A stretch of 58,666 bases of DNA from DATEEG01 sp035525055 (GTDB lineage: Bacteria > Actinomycetota > Acidimicrobiia > Spongiisociales > ZC4RG35). This document shows positions 32,905 to 40,000 of this stretch, one piece after another. The notes under the pieces are model-generated. The model was not told the DNA's origin and did no database searches. It saw only the letters and a list, made by a program, of their open reading frames with translations. Both the position numbers and the translations under genes were made by a program. The DNA lies in NCBI GenBank assembly GCA_035525055.1, contig DATLEZ010000162.1, positions 1-58,666 of the forward strand, written 5' to 3'. Every line of letters begins with the position of its first letter. Within the stretch, counting starts at the first letter, position 1.

Positions 32905-34086
32905 TCAGGAGCCGACGCTCGTCATATCCGAAGGCGTCTTGCCATTCGTCGAGACCCATCCAGTACGACGGAGGATCAGCTCGAACACTGTCCATCCAGC
33001 GCGGCGGTCGAAACCAAGATCTCCACCCATCGCCCGGGCCAACTGGCGCGACACCGACAGGCCCAACCCGAGTGAACCGGAGGCACCTCCGGTTGCCAGG
33101 GGTTCGAATAGCCGGCCGGTGAGCCCGGTCACGAGACCTGGCCCGTCGTCGCGAATCGAGACTCGTACCTGCTCGCGATGAACTTCGACATGGAGCTCGC
33201 GGGTAGGGCCGCCGTAGCGGCGGGCGTTGCTCACGAGATTGCGGACGATCTGGCGAATCCGGAGCTGGTCACCCCAGACGATGACGCCGGGCTCGACGTG
33301 ACGGGTGAAGCCCTCAAGATCCACGCCCGCCAGCACCTCATCGAGTTCCAGGGCCTCGTCAGACACCGGAACCGTTGGTCCGGCGGCCGCCGCTAACAGA
33401 TCCTCAAGCAACAAGGCGACGTCCGACGCTTGCGTAGCAGTTAGTGAAGCCATCTCCCGGCGGCTGGCCTCGTCCAGGTCCTCCCAGTCGGAATCGAGGA
33501 TGGACGTGAAACCCACCATCGACGTCACGGGATTGCGCAGTTCGTGGGCGATGGTGGCCACCAGACGGTCCTTGGCCTCCACCGCATCGGTTAGCGATCG
33601 CTGCGTGGCCCGCAGGTCGGTGACATCGAGGTCGACTATCACGATGCGGCTGTAATCGGCAACCCCCGCCCGCTGTGACGCCTTCCAATGTGAGCGCACA
33701 ACAACATCGCCGGCCACGGCCGGCGCGACGTGCTCACGAACCATGAAACTGACGCCCTCGAACGGGGCGGTCAGCTGCTCGATCATGTTCCGGGCCAGGT
33801 CCGGATATCGCTCCCGGGAGAACTCGCGGTCGGGGAGATCAGGTGTCTCGGACGCCAGGGGCGATCCATACAAATGGAGCCATTCCGGGCTGGAAGCAAG
33901 ATTCCGGGGGAGTCGGAGGCAAGCGAGGAATTCTTCGTCGTTGGACAGCAGCTCCTTGATCTCGTCGACGGACCTCCCGGCGAACCGTTCGATGATGGGC
34001 GTGTAGTCGACGATCGTCATCGGCACGGCCGCCGCCGACACGATCAGGGCGATCTCAGCCTCGGCGTCATCGGATGTCTGGAGCAC
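32905..34086 (-). CDS. PAS-type sensor histidine kinase
   Basis: 393 residues from a GTG. An N-terminal PAS-like sensor (MTIVDYTPIIERFAGRSVDEIKELL, then a redox or ligand region to about residue 160) leads into HisKA (RLVATIAHELRNPVTSMVGFTS) and HATPase_c (NLVSNARRYGG, IRDDGPGL, GSLGLGLSVSRQLARAMGG). The phosphoacceptor block ELRNP is the class seen in DosS-unrelated hybrid kinases. It is cytoplasmic. No response regulator lies beside it; it faces the cyclic-nucleotide-binding gene. Confidence 0.9.
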   Translation of the reverse strand: MLQTSDDAEAEIALIVSAAAVPMTIVDYTPIIERFAGRSVDEIKELLSNDEEFLACLRLPRNLASSPEWLHLYGSPLASETPDLPDREFSRERYPDLARNMIEQLTAPFEGVSFMVREHVAPAVAGDVVVRSHWKASQRAGVADYSRIVIVDLDVTDLRATQRSLTDAVEAKDRLVATIAHELRNPVTSMVGFTSILDSDWEDLDEASRREMASLTATQASDVALLLEDLLAAAAGPTVPVSDEALELDEVLAGVDLEGFTRHVEPGVIVWGDQLRIRQIVRNLVSNARRYGGPTRELHVEVHREQVRVSIRDDGPGLVTGLTGRLFEPLATGGASGSLGLGLSVSRQLARAMGGDLGFDRRAGWTVFELILRRTGWVSTNGKTPSDMTSVGS

Positions 34087-34172
34087 TAGCCCTTATTATC
34101 GGCCCGGTTCGGTTGGGCCTTGAATTGGCCCGGCAGTCAGGACAGACCTGCCCAGGCTACGCTGCGGCCGCT

Positions 34173-34667
34173 ATGAGCTACACGCGAGGCTGGCCGATCG
34201 AACCTGTTGGCCGAAGCGCCAGATCTGCCGCTGCCACCCTCGCCCGTATCACCCTGACCAAGCGCCAGGAGCTTCTCTCCACGGTCCCTCTGTTCGCCGG
34301 CTTCAAGAAGCGCGAGCTCGCAAGCATCGCTCGAGTTACCGAAACCGCCCGCTTCCAGCACGGCCACGAGATCGTGGTCGAAGGCAGCCCCGGAGACTTT
34401 TGCTGCATCATCGTGGAGGGCGCCGCGGACGTGATCAAGGGCGGATCTCAAATTGCCCGATTTGGTCCTGGAGACCTTTTTGGGGAGTTGGCCATTCTCG
34501 ACCCGGGACCGCGGTCGGCCACCGTCCGCACAGTCACCGAGGTAGTGGCGATCCGGGTGCAACGAGATGCTTTCCTCAAGGCCGCGACCGCCGATCCACG
34601 GGTAGCCCTCAGGATTCTCGAAGTCCTCGCACGGCGCCTGCGGGAGACCACCGAACGACTCGACTGA
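34173..34667 (+). CDS. Cyclic-nucleotide-binding domain protein without HTH
   Basis: 164 residues. A CAP_ED domain occupies residues 35-160: LLSTVPLFAGFKKRELASIARVTETARF, GHEIVVEGSPGDFCCIIVEGAADV, FGPGDLFGELAILDPGPRSATVRTVTEVVAIRV. The phosphate-binding cassette FGELAILDPGPRSA is close to the cAMP/cGMP consensus (FGELAL..-PRAA). There is no C-terminal DNA-binding helix-turn-helix, so it is a stand-alone sensor subunit. Upstream 34101-34131 holds overlapping GGCCC/GGGCC palindromes. Confidence 0.87.
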   Translation: MSYTRGWPIEPVGRSARSAAATLARITLTKRQELLSTVPLFAGFKKRELASIARVTETARFQHGHEIVVEGSPGDFCCIIVEGAADVIKGGSQIARFGPGDLFGELAILDPGPRSATVRTVTEVVAIRVQRDAFLKAATADPRVALRILEVLARRLRETTERLD

Positions 34668-34691
34668 CTTCGGGGTGAAGCGGTTCTTGAT

Positions 34692-35156
34692 GTGGTCGCT
34701 GACCGGCTTCTCCTCTTACTCGCTGCCGCTCAACTCGTCCCGTATGGCCGCGACCATGACAGTCCGCCGGTGGCCGCCGAGCCAGCCTGGGACACACCGA
34801 CAACCAGAGAACTCGCCCGCCGGGCCTGTTTCGATTGCCATTCCAACGAAACAAAGTGGCCCTGGTATTCGAAGATCGCTCCCCTCTCCTGGCTGATCCA
34901 ACGCGACGTCGACGAGGGCCGCGACGAACTCAACTGGTCGGAATGGGGCCCCGACGAGGAGGGAGATGAGAGCGCAGAGACGGTCATCGAAGGATCGATG
35001 CCACCTGGCACCTATTCACTCCTCCACCCCGAGGCCCGGTTGAGCGACCAGGAAATCGACGCGCTGGTTGCCGGATTAGTGGCAACCTTCGGTTCGGACG
35101 ACGACGGGGGATCCGACAATGGCGGCGAAGGCTCGGATAACGACGACGACGACTGA
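34692..35156 (+). CDS. Haem-binding domain protein (CxxCH)
   Basis: About 154 residues. AEPAWDTPTTRELARRACFDCHSNETKWPWYSKIAPLSWLIQRDVDEGRDELNWSEW matches the Haem_bd family with one CxxCH motif for covalent haem c. SMPPGTYSLLHPEARLSDQEIDALVAGL resembles a mono-haem cytochrome end. The hydrophobic N-terminus would be the export signal. The usual family start (MKR...) appears in another frame at 34675, so a 1-nt indel near 34690 may have moved the start. The C-terminus is very acidic (Asp/Gly repeat). Confidence 0.78.
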   Translation: MVADRLLLLLAAAQLVPYGRDHDSPPVAAEPAWDTPTTRELARRACFDCHSNETKWPWYSKIAPLSWLIQRDVDEGRDELNWSEWGPDEEGDESAETVIEGSMPPGTYSLLHPEARLSDQEIDALVAGLVATFGSDDDGGSDNGGEGSDNDDDD

Positions 35157-35161
35157 GCCCT

Positions 35162-35196
35162 CAATTGCTGGTCGGGCCCCCAATTGCTGGTCGGGC
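35162..35196. repeat. 16-bp direct repeat, 19-nt period
   Basis: CAATTGCTGGTCGGGC occurs at 35162-35177 and 35181-35196 in the gap after the haem-binding gene. A degenerate CTCCGCGCAACGAG, like a right arm of the palindromic repeat family, follows near 35208, but the full element cannot be made out. Confidence 0.7.
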
Positions 35197-35250
35197 GCGT
35201 GGCCGATCTCCGCGCAACGAGTCTGAAGCCAGAGGGGCGCCGCGGCTCGG

Positions 35251-35658
35251 CTAGAAATGCACTTCCGGTGAAGCACCTCCCACACCGACCGCCTGGAGCG
35301 CTGCTCGGAGACTCTCGGCCGCGGAATCGGCGAGCTCCGAGAAAGCCGGATCCGGCATGAGGTCGTGAGGATCGACCGCTCTGATGCGGGTTCCACCGTC
35401 GGGACCGGGCTCAAGCACGACATTGCAGGGCAGGACCAGCGCCGAATCGGGGTCGAGCGCCAGCGCCTGATGGGCAAAGGTCGGATTGCAGGCACCGAGG
35501 ATCTTCAGCGGCGGCCGATCTAGACCGAGCTTGGCCTTGAACGTTGCAGCGACATCGATCTCGGTAAGGATCCCGAAGCCATTGTCGCCGAGCGTCTTTC
35601 GCACCGCGGTCTCGGCTTCATCGAGAGAGAGCTGGACTGTCGTTTCGATTGCATGCAT
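35251..35658 (-). CDS. DUF302 domain protein
   Basis: 135 residues from an ATG with GAAGGGA upstream. VQLSLDEAETAVRKTLGDNGFGILTEIDVAATFKAKLGLDRPPLKILGACNPTFAHQALALDPDSALVLPCNVVL is the DUF302 pattern, including the conserved G-A-C-N-P block. DUF302 proteins are common in redox and stress loci; their biochemical function is not settled. It follows a small membrane-protein frame on the same strand. Confidence 0.9.
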   Translation of the reverse strand: MHAIETTVQLSLDEAETAVRKTLGDNGFGILTEIDVAATFKAKLGLDRPPLKILGACNPTFAHQALALDPDSALVLPCNVVLEPGPDGGTRIRAVDPHDLMPDPAFSELADSAAESLRAALQAVGVGGASPEVHF

Positions 35659-35678
35659 GGAATCAATCCCTTCAGCGA

Positions 35679-35852
35679 CTACACGAGGCGAGCTGGCGTT
35701 CGAGGCTTTGGCCTGCTCAAGACCCAACCGACGGCAGCCCCAAGCACCGTGATCAAGGGGACCGTCGTGAACAGCAAACCCTGGAGCTCTCGAATCCAAT
35801 CAGTCCGGGCCTCGAGGATTGGGTTGAGCCAGAAGTACAGAAGCCAAGTCAA
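35679..35852 (-). CDS. Small membrane protein, start uncertain
   Basis: The frame from the TTG at 35852 gives about 57 residues: a hydrophobic TWLLYFWLNPILEA segment, a polar RTDWIRELQG turn, then FTTVPLITVLGAAVGWVLSR and a basic tail. The frame is open further upstream (to 35972) through a CAG/CTG triplet run at 35875-35892. A competing short frame, ATG at 35901, ends exactly at this TTG (TTGA), so reinitiation or repeat-length change may set the start. It precedes DUF302 by 20 nt. Confidence 0.45.
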   Translation of the reverse strand: MTWLLYFWLNPILEARTDWIRELQGLLFTTVPLITVLGAAVGWVLSRPKPRTPARLV

Positions 35853-35996
35853 CCCGAGCCCATGGCGGCACCGGCAGCAGCAGCAGCAGCCACCCTCATT
35901 ACCTGACTTCGGCGACGTGTTGGGCCTTCCACTCAAACTCCTCTCACTCAAATTCCTTTCTGGCCTCACCATGACTGCCGGAGGTACATTTCGATA

Positions 35997-36010
35997 GGCC
36001 CAAAAGCCCC
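35997..36010. promoter_or_regulatory. DosR-like box (reverse reading GGGGCTTTTGGGCC)
   Basis: Read on minus it matches the island consensus at 13 of 14 positions. It lies 29 nt before the lipoprotein ATG at 36039 and upstream of the minus-strand DUF302 unit, so either could be the target. Confidence 0.45.
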
Positions 36011-36038
36011 TATTGAGCAGAAATCGGAGGTGTTCGCG

Positions 36039-36338
36039 ATGCGCTTGCGACTGGTTCTAGTGGTCCTGCTGATGCTGGTGTTGGCTGCCTGCATGGCGGG
36101 TCCCAACCCGGAAATCGGATCTGCGACCGAAGGCGCAACGGCCGCCGGCTTCCTGTTTGGACTGTGGCACGGAATCATCGCCCCGGTCACATTCATAATC
36201 TCGCTCTTCACCGACAACGTGAACCTCTACGAAGTCCACAACAACGGCAACTGGTACGACTTTGGCTTCGTGCTGGGAGCCGGAATCCTCTTCGGTGGAG
36301 GCTCCCGGGGAGCGCGAGCGACGCGCAGGGCCAAGTGA
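36039..36338 (+). CDS. Conserved actinobacterial membrane lipoprotein
   Basis: 99 residues. The signal peptide ends in LVLAACMAG (lipobox Cys). A second hydrophobic segment, AAGFLFGLWHGIIAPVTFIISLF, follows, then the conserved YEVHNNGNWYDFGFVLGAGILFGGG block. This is a recognisable small family with no known function. GGAGG at 36026-36030 fixes the ATG at 36039. A DosR-like box lies just upstream. Confidence 0.82.
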   Translation: MRLRLVLVVLLMLVLAACMAGPNPEIGSATEGATAAGFLFGLWHGIIAPVTFIISLFTDNVNLYEVHNNGNWYDFGFVLGAGILFGGGSRGARATRRAK

Positions 36339-36391
36339 TCTGGGCCAGGTGAGACTGGTCAAGATGATCACGGTTAGGGTCGGCCAGTCGC

Positions 36392-37555
36392 TTATCCGAG
36401 TGGAACCCTCAGCCTCGCGGCCACCAGATCGTTGACCAACCCTGTCTCTGCCGCCACGTGCTCAACGACCCCACCGGTCGTTACAACTTCGTGAACGATC
36501 GCCTCGAGAACATCGGGAACCGGATCGGTCTCAATGCCACAGGCAGCACATGCGCGATCTCCGACGTATAGACGTCCGCAGCTTCGACAGGCCCGCCCTT
36601 CGACGATGGCACCGTGCTGAATAACCAGGTGAGCGACGGCCATCTGGTTGACGCCCCTCAAGACTTGTTCCAGGCCAATCGCCGCCGGCTCATCGGCAGC
36701 CCGGGCGGCGTAGATTGCAGCGACCAATCGCTTCTCGTCGCGGCGCTCGTGGACCTCCTCCAGGGAGCGGACGGTTTCCATCAACTGACCCTCCGTCAGC
36801 ATGTGGACATCAACCGCGAACGTTCCACCGACCAGTTCGCCAAGCGCCGGGGGCAACGAGCCCACCAGAGCGTCCGTCACTTTCTTTTGGCCTCCAACGA
36901 AGATGACGTCAATCCCGATGTCACGGCGGAGGATCGCAAGTGTCTCGGCGGTCTCTCGCCACAGTCGACGTCGAACCTCGTCGGCGTGTCCACGGTTGCG
37001 ACGTTCGTCGAGGCCGTGCCAACCGCCGCGGTTCGCTTTGCGGACAATCTCCGCCTCCAGCACTCGATGGTCGAAGACTTCGTCTGCGTATGACAGTGTG
37101 ATTTCGGCTAGTCGAGCATCGAGCACGACCGTCGCCACCCGGCGGAATTCGTCGAGGGCGGCCCGCAGCGGACGAAGGTACGGTCGGGGGCCGGCCATCG
37201 CGCAGTCCCACACACGCGGGGGCACGATCACTTGTTCCTCGAGGCCAAGTTGATCGCACACGAAGAAGGCCCACCCCTTGCCGCGATGGCTCTCCAGGAT
37301 CGGTGCCATTTCAAGGGTCCGGACAATTCCCAGGCGCAGCGACATGGAAGCGTCGTGATCCAGGCCTTGGGCCATGATCTCGAGGGGCTTCAATACATCC
37401 CGGAGTCGCGCACCGATGGTGCGGGCCTCTTCCGGGAACGGAGCGAGGTTCAGGTACACCGAAAGGATCGGAGCCGCCGAGTCACTTATTCCCTGCAACC
37501 GCTCCAGTTCATCGATCCGTCGAGTGAGGGCATTTGTCACGAGATTCACCTTCAT
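36392..37555 (-). CDS. baeRF-family (bacterial eRF1-like) protein
   Basis: 387 residues. An N-terminal domain with the VYLNLAP strand precedes a Sm-like/RNase-H-like middle (VATVVLDARLAEITLSYADEVFDHRVLEAE) and a C-terminal third domain (HMLTEGQLMETVRSLEEV). A zinc ribbon near the end has four Cys (CRSCGRLYVGDRACAACG). The architecture matches bacterial relatives of archaeo-eukaryotic release factors (baeRF), proposed to act on stalled or hibernating ribosomes. A GGGGCC half-box lies 55 nt before the ATG. A GTG two codons later is an alternative start. Confidence 0.78.
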   Translation of the reverse strand: MKVNLVTNALTRRIDELERLQGISDSAAPILSVYLNLAPFPEEARTIGARLRDVLKPLEIMAQGLDHDASMSLRLGIVRTLEMAPILESHRGKGWAFFVCDQLGLEEQVIVPPRVWDCAMAGPRPYLRPLRAALDEFRRVATVVLDARLAEITLSYADEVFDHRVLEAEIVRKANRGGWHGLDERRNRGHADEVRRRLWRETAETLAILRRDIGIDVIFVGGQKKVTDALVGSLPPALGELVGGTFAVDVHMLTEGQLMETVRSLEEVHERRDEKRLVAAIYAARAADEPAAIGLEQVLRGVNQMAVAHLVIQHGAIVEGRACRSCGRLYVGDRACAACGIETDPVPDVLEAIVHEVVTTGGVVEHVAAETGLVNDLVAARLRVPLG

Positions 37556-37593
37556 TCCTTTTGGCGACCACCAGTCGGTCCGGGCAACCCCGC

Positions 37594-37956
37594 TCACCCA
37601 ACGGCGACGGGGGCCAAAGCAGCCCGGAACTCCCGAAAGGCCTCAAATGCTTTAGGCGCCTCGACCGACGCAGGTCCGCCTGCCATCAACAAGGCCACTC
37701 CAAGGGCTTCGGCAACCTCGGATTCGGTCGCACCTCGGATCGCCGCGGCACGGGCGTGGTAGGCGATGCATCCATCACAACCATTCGCCGTCGCGATGGC
37801 CAGAGCGATCAACTCCTTCATCCGACCTGGCAATGCCCCGTCGGCTATGGCGGCTTGGTGCATCTCACTGAATCCGGCCCAAACATCAGGGATCGCCGCC
37901 CTCAGGTCGCGAGTTGGCTGGCGAAGATCGTGGATCACATCGTGGAACGGTCCCAT
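37594..37956 (-). CDS. AhpD-like carboxymuconolactone decarboxylase family protein
   Basis: 120 residues. LPGRMKELIALAIATANGCDGCIAYHARAAAIRGATESEVAEAL contains the CxxC-xxxH motif of AhpD-type alkylhydroperoxidases (CDGCIAYH). This suggests thiol peroxidase activity or a disulfide-reducing partner role. GAGGAG before the ATG at 37956 decides the start. The stop of this gene lies 38 nt before the baeRF start. Confidence 0.88.
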   Translation of the reverse strand: MGPFHDVIHDLRQPTRDLRAAIPDVWAGFSEMHQAAIADGALPGRMKELIALAIATANGCDGCIAYHARAAAIRGATESEVAEALGVALLMAGGPASVEAPKAFEAFREFRAALAPVAVG

Positions 37957-38009
37957 GGCACTCCTCATGTCATATCCACGAACGTATGGCCAAACACGGC
38001 TCTTGAGAA

Positions 38010-38023
38010 GGGTCGTTCGTCCA
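38010..38023. promoter_or_regulatory. DosR-like box upstream of the AhpD-like gene
   Basis: GGGTCGTTCGTCCA, 54 nt before the ATG at 37956. The left half and centre fit the island consensus and the last base deviates. Confidence 0.45.
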
Positions 38024-38061
38024 TAACCGCGGGTCACACGTTCGGCCCCGTGTCCCTAAGA

Positions 38062-38094
38062 AGTGTGGCCCGGGCACTTCGCCCGGGCCACACT
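38062..38094 (-). terminator. 14-bp perfect hairpin after Hsp20
   Basis: AGTGTGGCCCGGGC (38062-38075) pairs exactly with 38081-38094 around a 5-nt loop. It is placed 62 nt after the Hsp20 stop on minus and followed by TTCTT. A factor-independent terminator for hsp20 is the simplest reading. Confidence 0.7.
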
Positions 38095-38155
38095 GCCCGA
38101 CCTTGTTGGCGAGACCAACCGGGGCCAGCCAACCGGTCTGACCGCGGCGTCAGAT

Positions 38156-38593
38156 CTAACCGGCCTTGATCGGGATCTTCACGGGCTTTTCTTCGGTCTC
38201 GGCTGGCATTGGCACTTTGACCGTCAGGACGCCCTGGTCATACGTCGCCACGATCGATTCGGAGTCCACCCCATCGGGGAGAAGCAGCCGTCGTTCGAAG
38301 CTTCCGAAATGCCGCTCATGCATATAGCGGTCCTTGTCCGTCACTTCCTTATCAGCTGTCTTCGAACCCTTGATGAGGAGGACATCCCCTTCAATTGTGA
38401 TCTCGACGTCTTTATCCGGGTCGATGCCGGGAAGCTCGGTGGTAACCACCAGAGTTCCGTTCTCACGAACCATGTCGGTTGTAGGCCGAAACTCGAAAGG
38501 CGTGGTCTCACCGAACGCCTTCTGAATTTCCTCGAACATGGTTCTCATGTCCTTCTCCATGTTGAAGAAAGGTGTCCAGGCTTTCAGTTCCAC
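38156..38593 (-). CDS. Hsp20/alpha-crystallin small heat-shock protein
   Basis: 145 residues. The alpha-crystallin domain spans about residues 40-135: PTTDMVRENGTLVVTTELPGIDPDKDVEITIEGDVLLIKG, RHFGSFERRLLLPDGVDSESIVATYDQGVLTVKVPMP. The C-terminal IPI (I-x-I) motif is used for oligomer contacts. It holds unfolded proteins without ATP. GGGAGG with 8-nt spacing supports the GTG at 38593. A GGCCCCTTT half-box sits 55 nt upstream, but the match is weak. Confidence 0.93.
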   Translation of the reverse strand: MELKAWTPFFNMEKDMRTMFEEIQKAFGETTPFEFRPTTDMVRENGTLVVTTELPGIDPDKDVEITIEGDVLLIKGSKTADKEVTDKDRYMHERHFGSFERRLLLPDGVDSESIVATYDQGVLTVKVPMPAETEEKPVKIPIKAG

Positions 38594-38681
38594 AGTTCTC
38601 ACCTCCCCTCTTGGACATGACTTGCCGTCCGACCGCGTCCTTCGGCCGGCCCCTTTAGATCTGGGGTTGTGCAACCAATCG

Positions 38682-39053
38682 TCACCCCACTGTGACTTCT
38701 ATCTCAAAGGCGTCCAAAGGCTCGACCTCTTCGAAAAGCCGTTCGTACGTCAAGATGAGTTGTGCGGTCCCCGGTTCGGTTGCAACGAACTTGAAGTGGT
38801 ACTCACCACCCGCACCAATCGCCTCCGATCCCGCCACATACTCGGCCTCGTCCGTCTGTTCCAGGATGGACGGAACTTCAGCCACCACCCACGCGTATCC
38901 GGTCGTGGGGTTGCCGGGAAGCACCAGCTCGACTTCGTCCCCAGTTTGAAGGTCGACTCGCATCCCGTCGTCGTCAAGATTGAGCGTCCGGGCGGTTGAG
39001 CACGCTCCGAGCAACACGAGCATAAGAGGCCCGACGATTCTTCTTGCCTTCAT
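38682..39053 (-). CDS. Chagasin-like (I42) protease inhibitor lipoprotein
   Basis: About 123 residues. A signal peptide ends with the lipobox LLGACST. The mature domain carries the I42 loop GNPTTGYAW and later GGEYHFKFVATEPGTAQLILTYERLFEE, the two conserved features of chagasin-family inhibitors of papain-like cysteine proteases. It is predicted to be anchored outside the membrane. AGGAGG lies upstream of the ATG. The adjacent USP gene ends 55 nt before it. Confidence 0.85.
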   Translation of the reverse strand: MKARRIVGPLMLVLLGACSTARTLNLDDDGMRVDLQTGDEVELVLPGNPTTGYAWVVAEVPSILEQTDEAEYVAGSEAIGAGGEYHFKFVATEPGTAQLILTYERLFEEVEPLDAFEIEVTVG

Positions 39054-39107
39054 CACCTCATCACCTCCTGGCGGAATCGTCCGCCCTTCCCTATAGGGCC
39101 GCAGCGC

Positions 39108-39587
39108 CTACAACTCGGCGTAGGCCTCGGCCGTGGTTGGCCGAACGACCAACACAGGGATTTGCCCTCCGCGAGTCAATTCGTCGGCTGTGCTGCCAAG
39201 AACCAGGCGCTTGACTCCAGAGCGGCCGTGGGATCCGATCACCAACATCGATGCGTTGAGGTGCTCGGCGACGTCACGGATGGTGCCGGAGGAGGAATTC
39301 TCCCGCAGTTCGACCACGTGTCCCGCCGCCAACAGGCCTTCGTCTCGCAGTTGTTGGATGAAGGGGTCCTGATATGCGCGGACCGCCTCGACGAGGGAGA
39401 TGTCCTCGGCCCGGCAGAACTCGGCAAACCGCTCCCGGACCTGGGTGTCGAGCACCGTGATGAGAGAGAGTCGAGCCTGGCATTGGCGGGCCAGCTCGAC
39501 GGCCAGCGGCAGAGCCTCTTCCGACAGACGCGATCCATCCAAAGCCACTGCGATTGAACTCACCAGTACCGGCCTTTCGATGTTCAT
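39108..39587 (-). CDS. Universal stress protein (UspA family)
   Basis: 159 residues. The N-terminal strand IAVALDGSRLSEEALPLAVELARQ is followed by a central insertion and the ATP-binding motif GSHGRSGVKRLVLGSTADEL (G-2x-G-9x-G-S), so it is a nucleotide-binding USP. USPs of this type accompany hypoxic dormancy in actinobacteria. AAAGGA precedes the ATG, and a very good DosR-like box lies exactly 55 nt upstream. Confidence 0.93.
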   Translation of the reverse strand: MNIERPVLVSSIAVALDGSRLSEEALPLAVELARQCQARLSLITVLDTQVRERFAEFCRAEDISLVEAVRAYQDPFIQQLRDEGLLAAGHVVELRENSSSGTIRDVAEHLNASMLVIGSHGRSGVKRLVLGSTADELTRGGQIPVLVVRPTTAEAYAEL

Positions 39588-39641
39588 CTCGAACGTCCTT
39601 TCATCTCTGTTGACGATCCACTAGACGTGCACCCAGCGATA

Positions 39642-39655
39642 GGGGCCTTGTGCCC
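39642..39655. promoter_or_regulatory. DosR-like box upstream of the USP gene
   Basis: GGGGCCTTGTGCCC, 55 nt before the USP ATG. A TCTAGT -10 candidate (minus, about 39620-39625) lies at a fitting distance for an activator overlapping the -35. Confidence 0.65.
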
Positions 39656-39669
39656 GATGTTCCGGGTGT

Positions 39670-39885
39670 CTAGGAAGGCTTTGGCGCTCGCCGCTTTCTT
39701 CCCTCGGGATGACGAACGAGGGCGTCGCTGCCGGGGAAGATCAGGCCCTCATGACCGTCGTCTGACCAGCGGACCAGGTACGGCGGACCTCCGTGCTCCC
39801 CAACTTCGAGGATCTCGGCATCACGGTCGAGATCACCGACGTGATGACCTCGAATGACCAATCGATCACCCTTCTGAGCATGCAT
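39670..39885 (-). CDS. DUF1918 domain protein
   Basis: 71 residues: KGDRLVIRGHHVGDLDRDAEILEVGEHGGPPYLVRWSDDGHEGLIFPGSDALV, an SH3-like barrel typical of DUF1918, with a basic C-terminal tail. This small actinobacterial family is frequent in stress loci; its function is unknown. GGAGG with 5-nt spacing fixes the ATG. A strong DosR-like box is 55 nt upstream. Confidence 0.9.
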   Translation of the reverse strand: MHAQKGDRLVIRGHHVGDLDRDAEILEVGEHGGPPYLVRWSDDGHEGLIFPGSDALVRHPEGRKRRAPKPS

Positions 39886-39920
39886 TGAGACCTCCAGGTT
39901 TCACCTTTCAGCATGCGCCC

Positions 39921-39953
39921 GTTCGCCCATGGGCGAACAGGGGCCTAAGTCCC
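39921..39953. promoter_or_regulatory. 18-nt palindrome plus DosR-like box upstream of DUF1918
   Basis: GTTCGCCCATGGGCGAAC (39921-39938) is an exact palindrome. GGGGCCTAAGTCCC (39940-39953) directly abuts it, 55 nt before the ATG at 39885. The box is the closest in the window to the published DosR consensus core GGGACTWWAGTCCC. The palindrome may be a second operator or a terminator hairpin for the GH130 gene. Confidence 0.65.
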
Positions 39954-40000
39954 GTCCTCCTGTCACGCGTCGGACGGGGCCAGAGCAGGGATCGGAAGGT

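Noticed and set aside
34101..34131. Overlapping GGCCC/GGGCC palindromes between the kinase and the cyclic-nucleotide-binding gene as island boxes
   Set aside because: Arm spacing (17-19 nt) and distance to starts (29 and 42 nt) do not fit the others; in GC-rich DNA such short arms are common.
35196..35225. Fifth copy of the palindromic repeat family
   Set aside because: Only a partial right-arm-like CTCCGCGCAACGAG is present, with no left arm or conserved centre.
35875..35892. CAG triplet run as a coding microsatellite
   Set aside because: The run is short (five to six units) and lies at the uncertain 5' end of a small frame; no repeat-expansion biology can be supported.
38646..38660. DosR-like box upstream of hsp20
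   Set aside because: GGCCCCTTTAGATC is at the right distance, but fewer than half of the consensus positions match, so it is mentioned only in the gene entry.
39095..39108. Possible DosR-like box upstream of the chagasin-like gene
   Set aside because: AGGGCCGCAGCGCC has only one good half, lacks the inner C-Y-T in either reading and lies 42 nt from the start, outside the common spacing.
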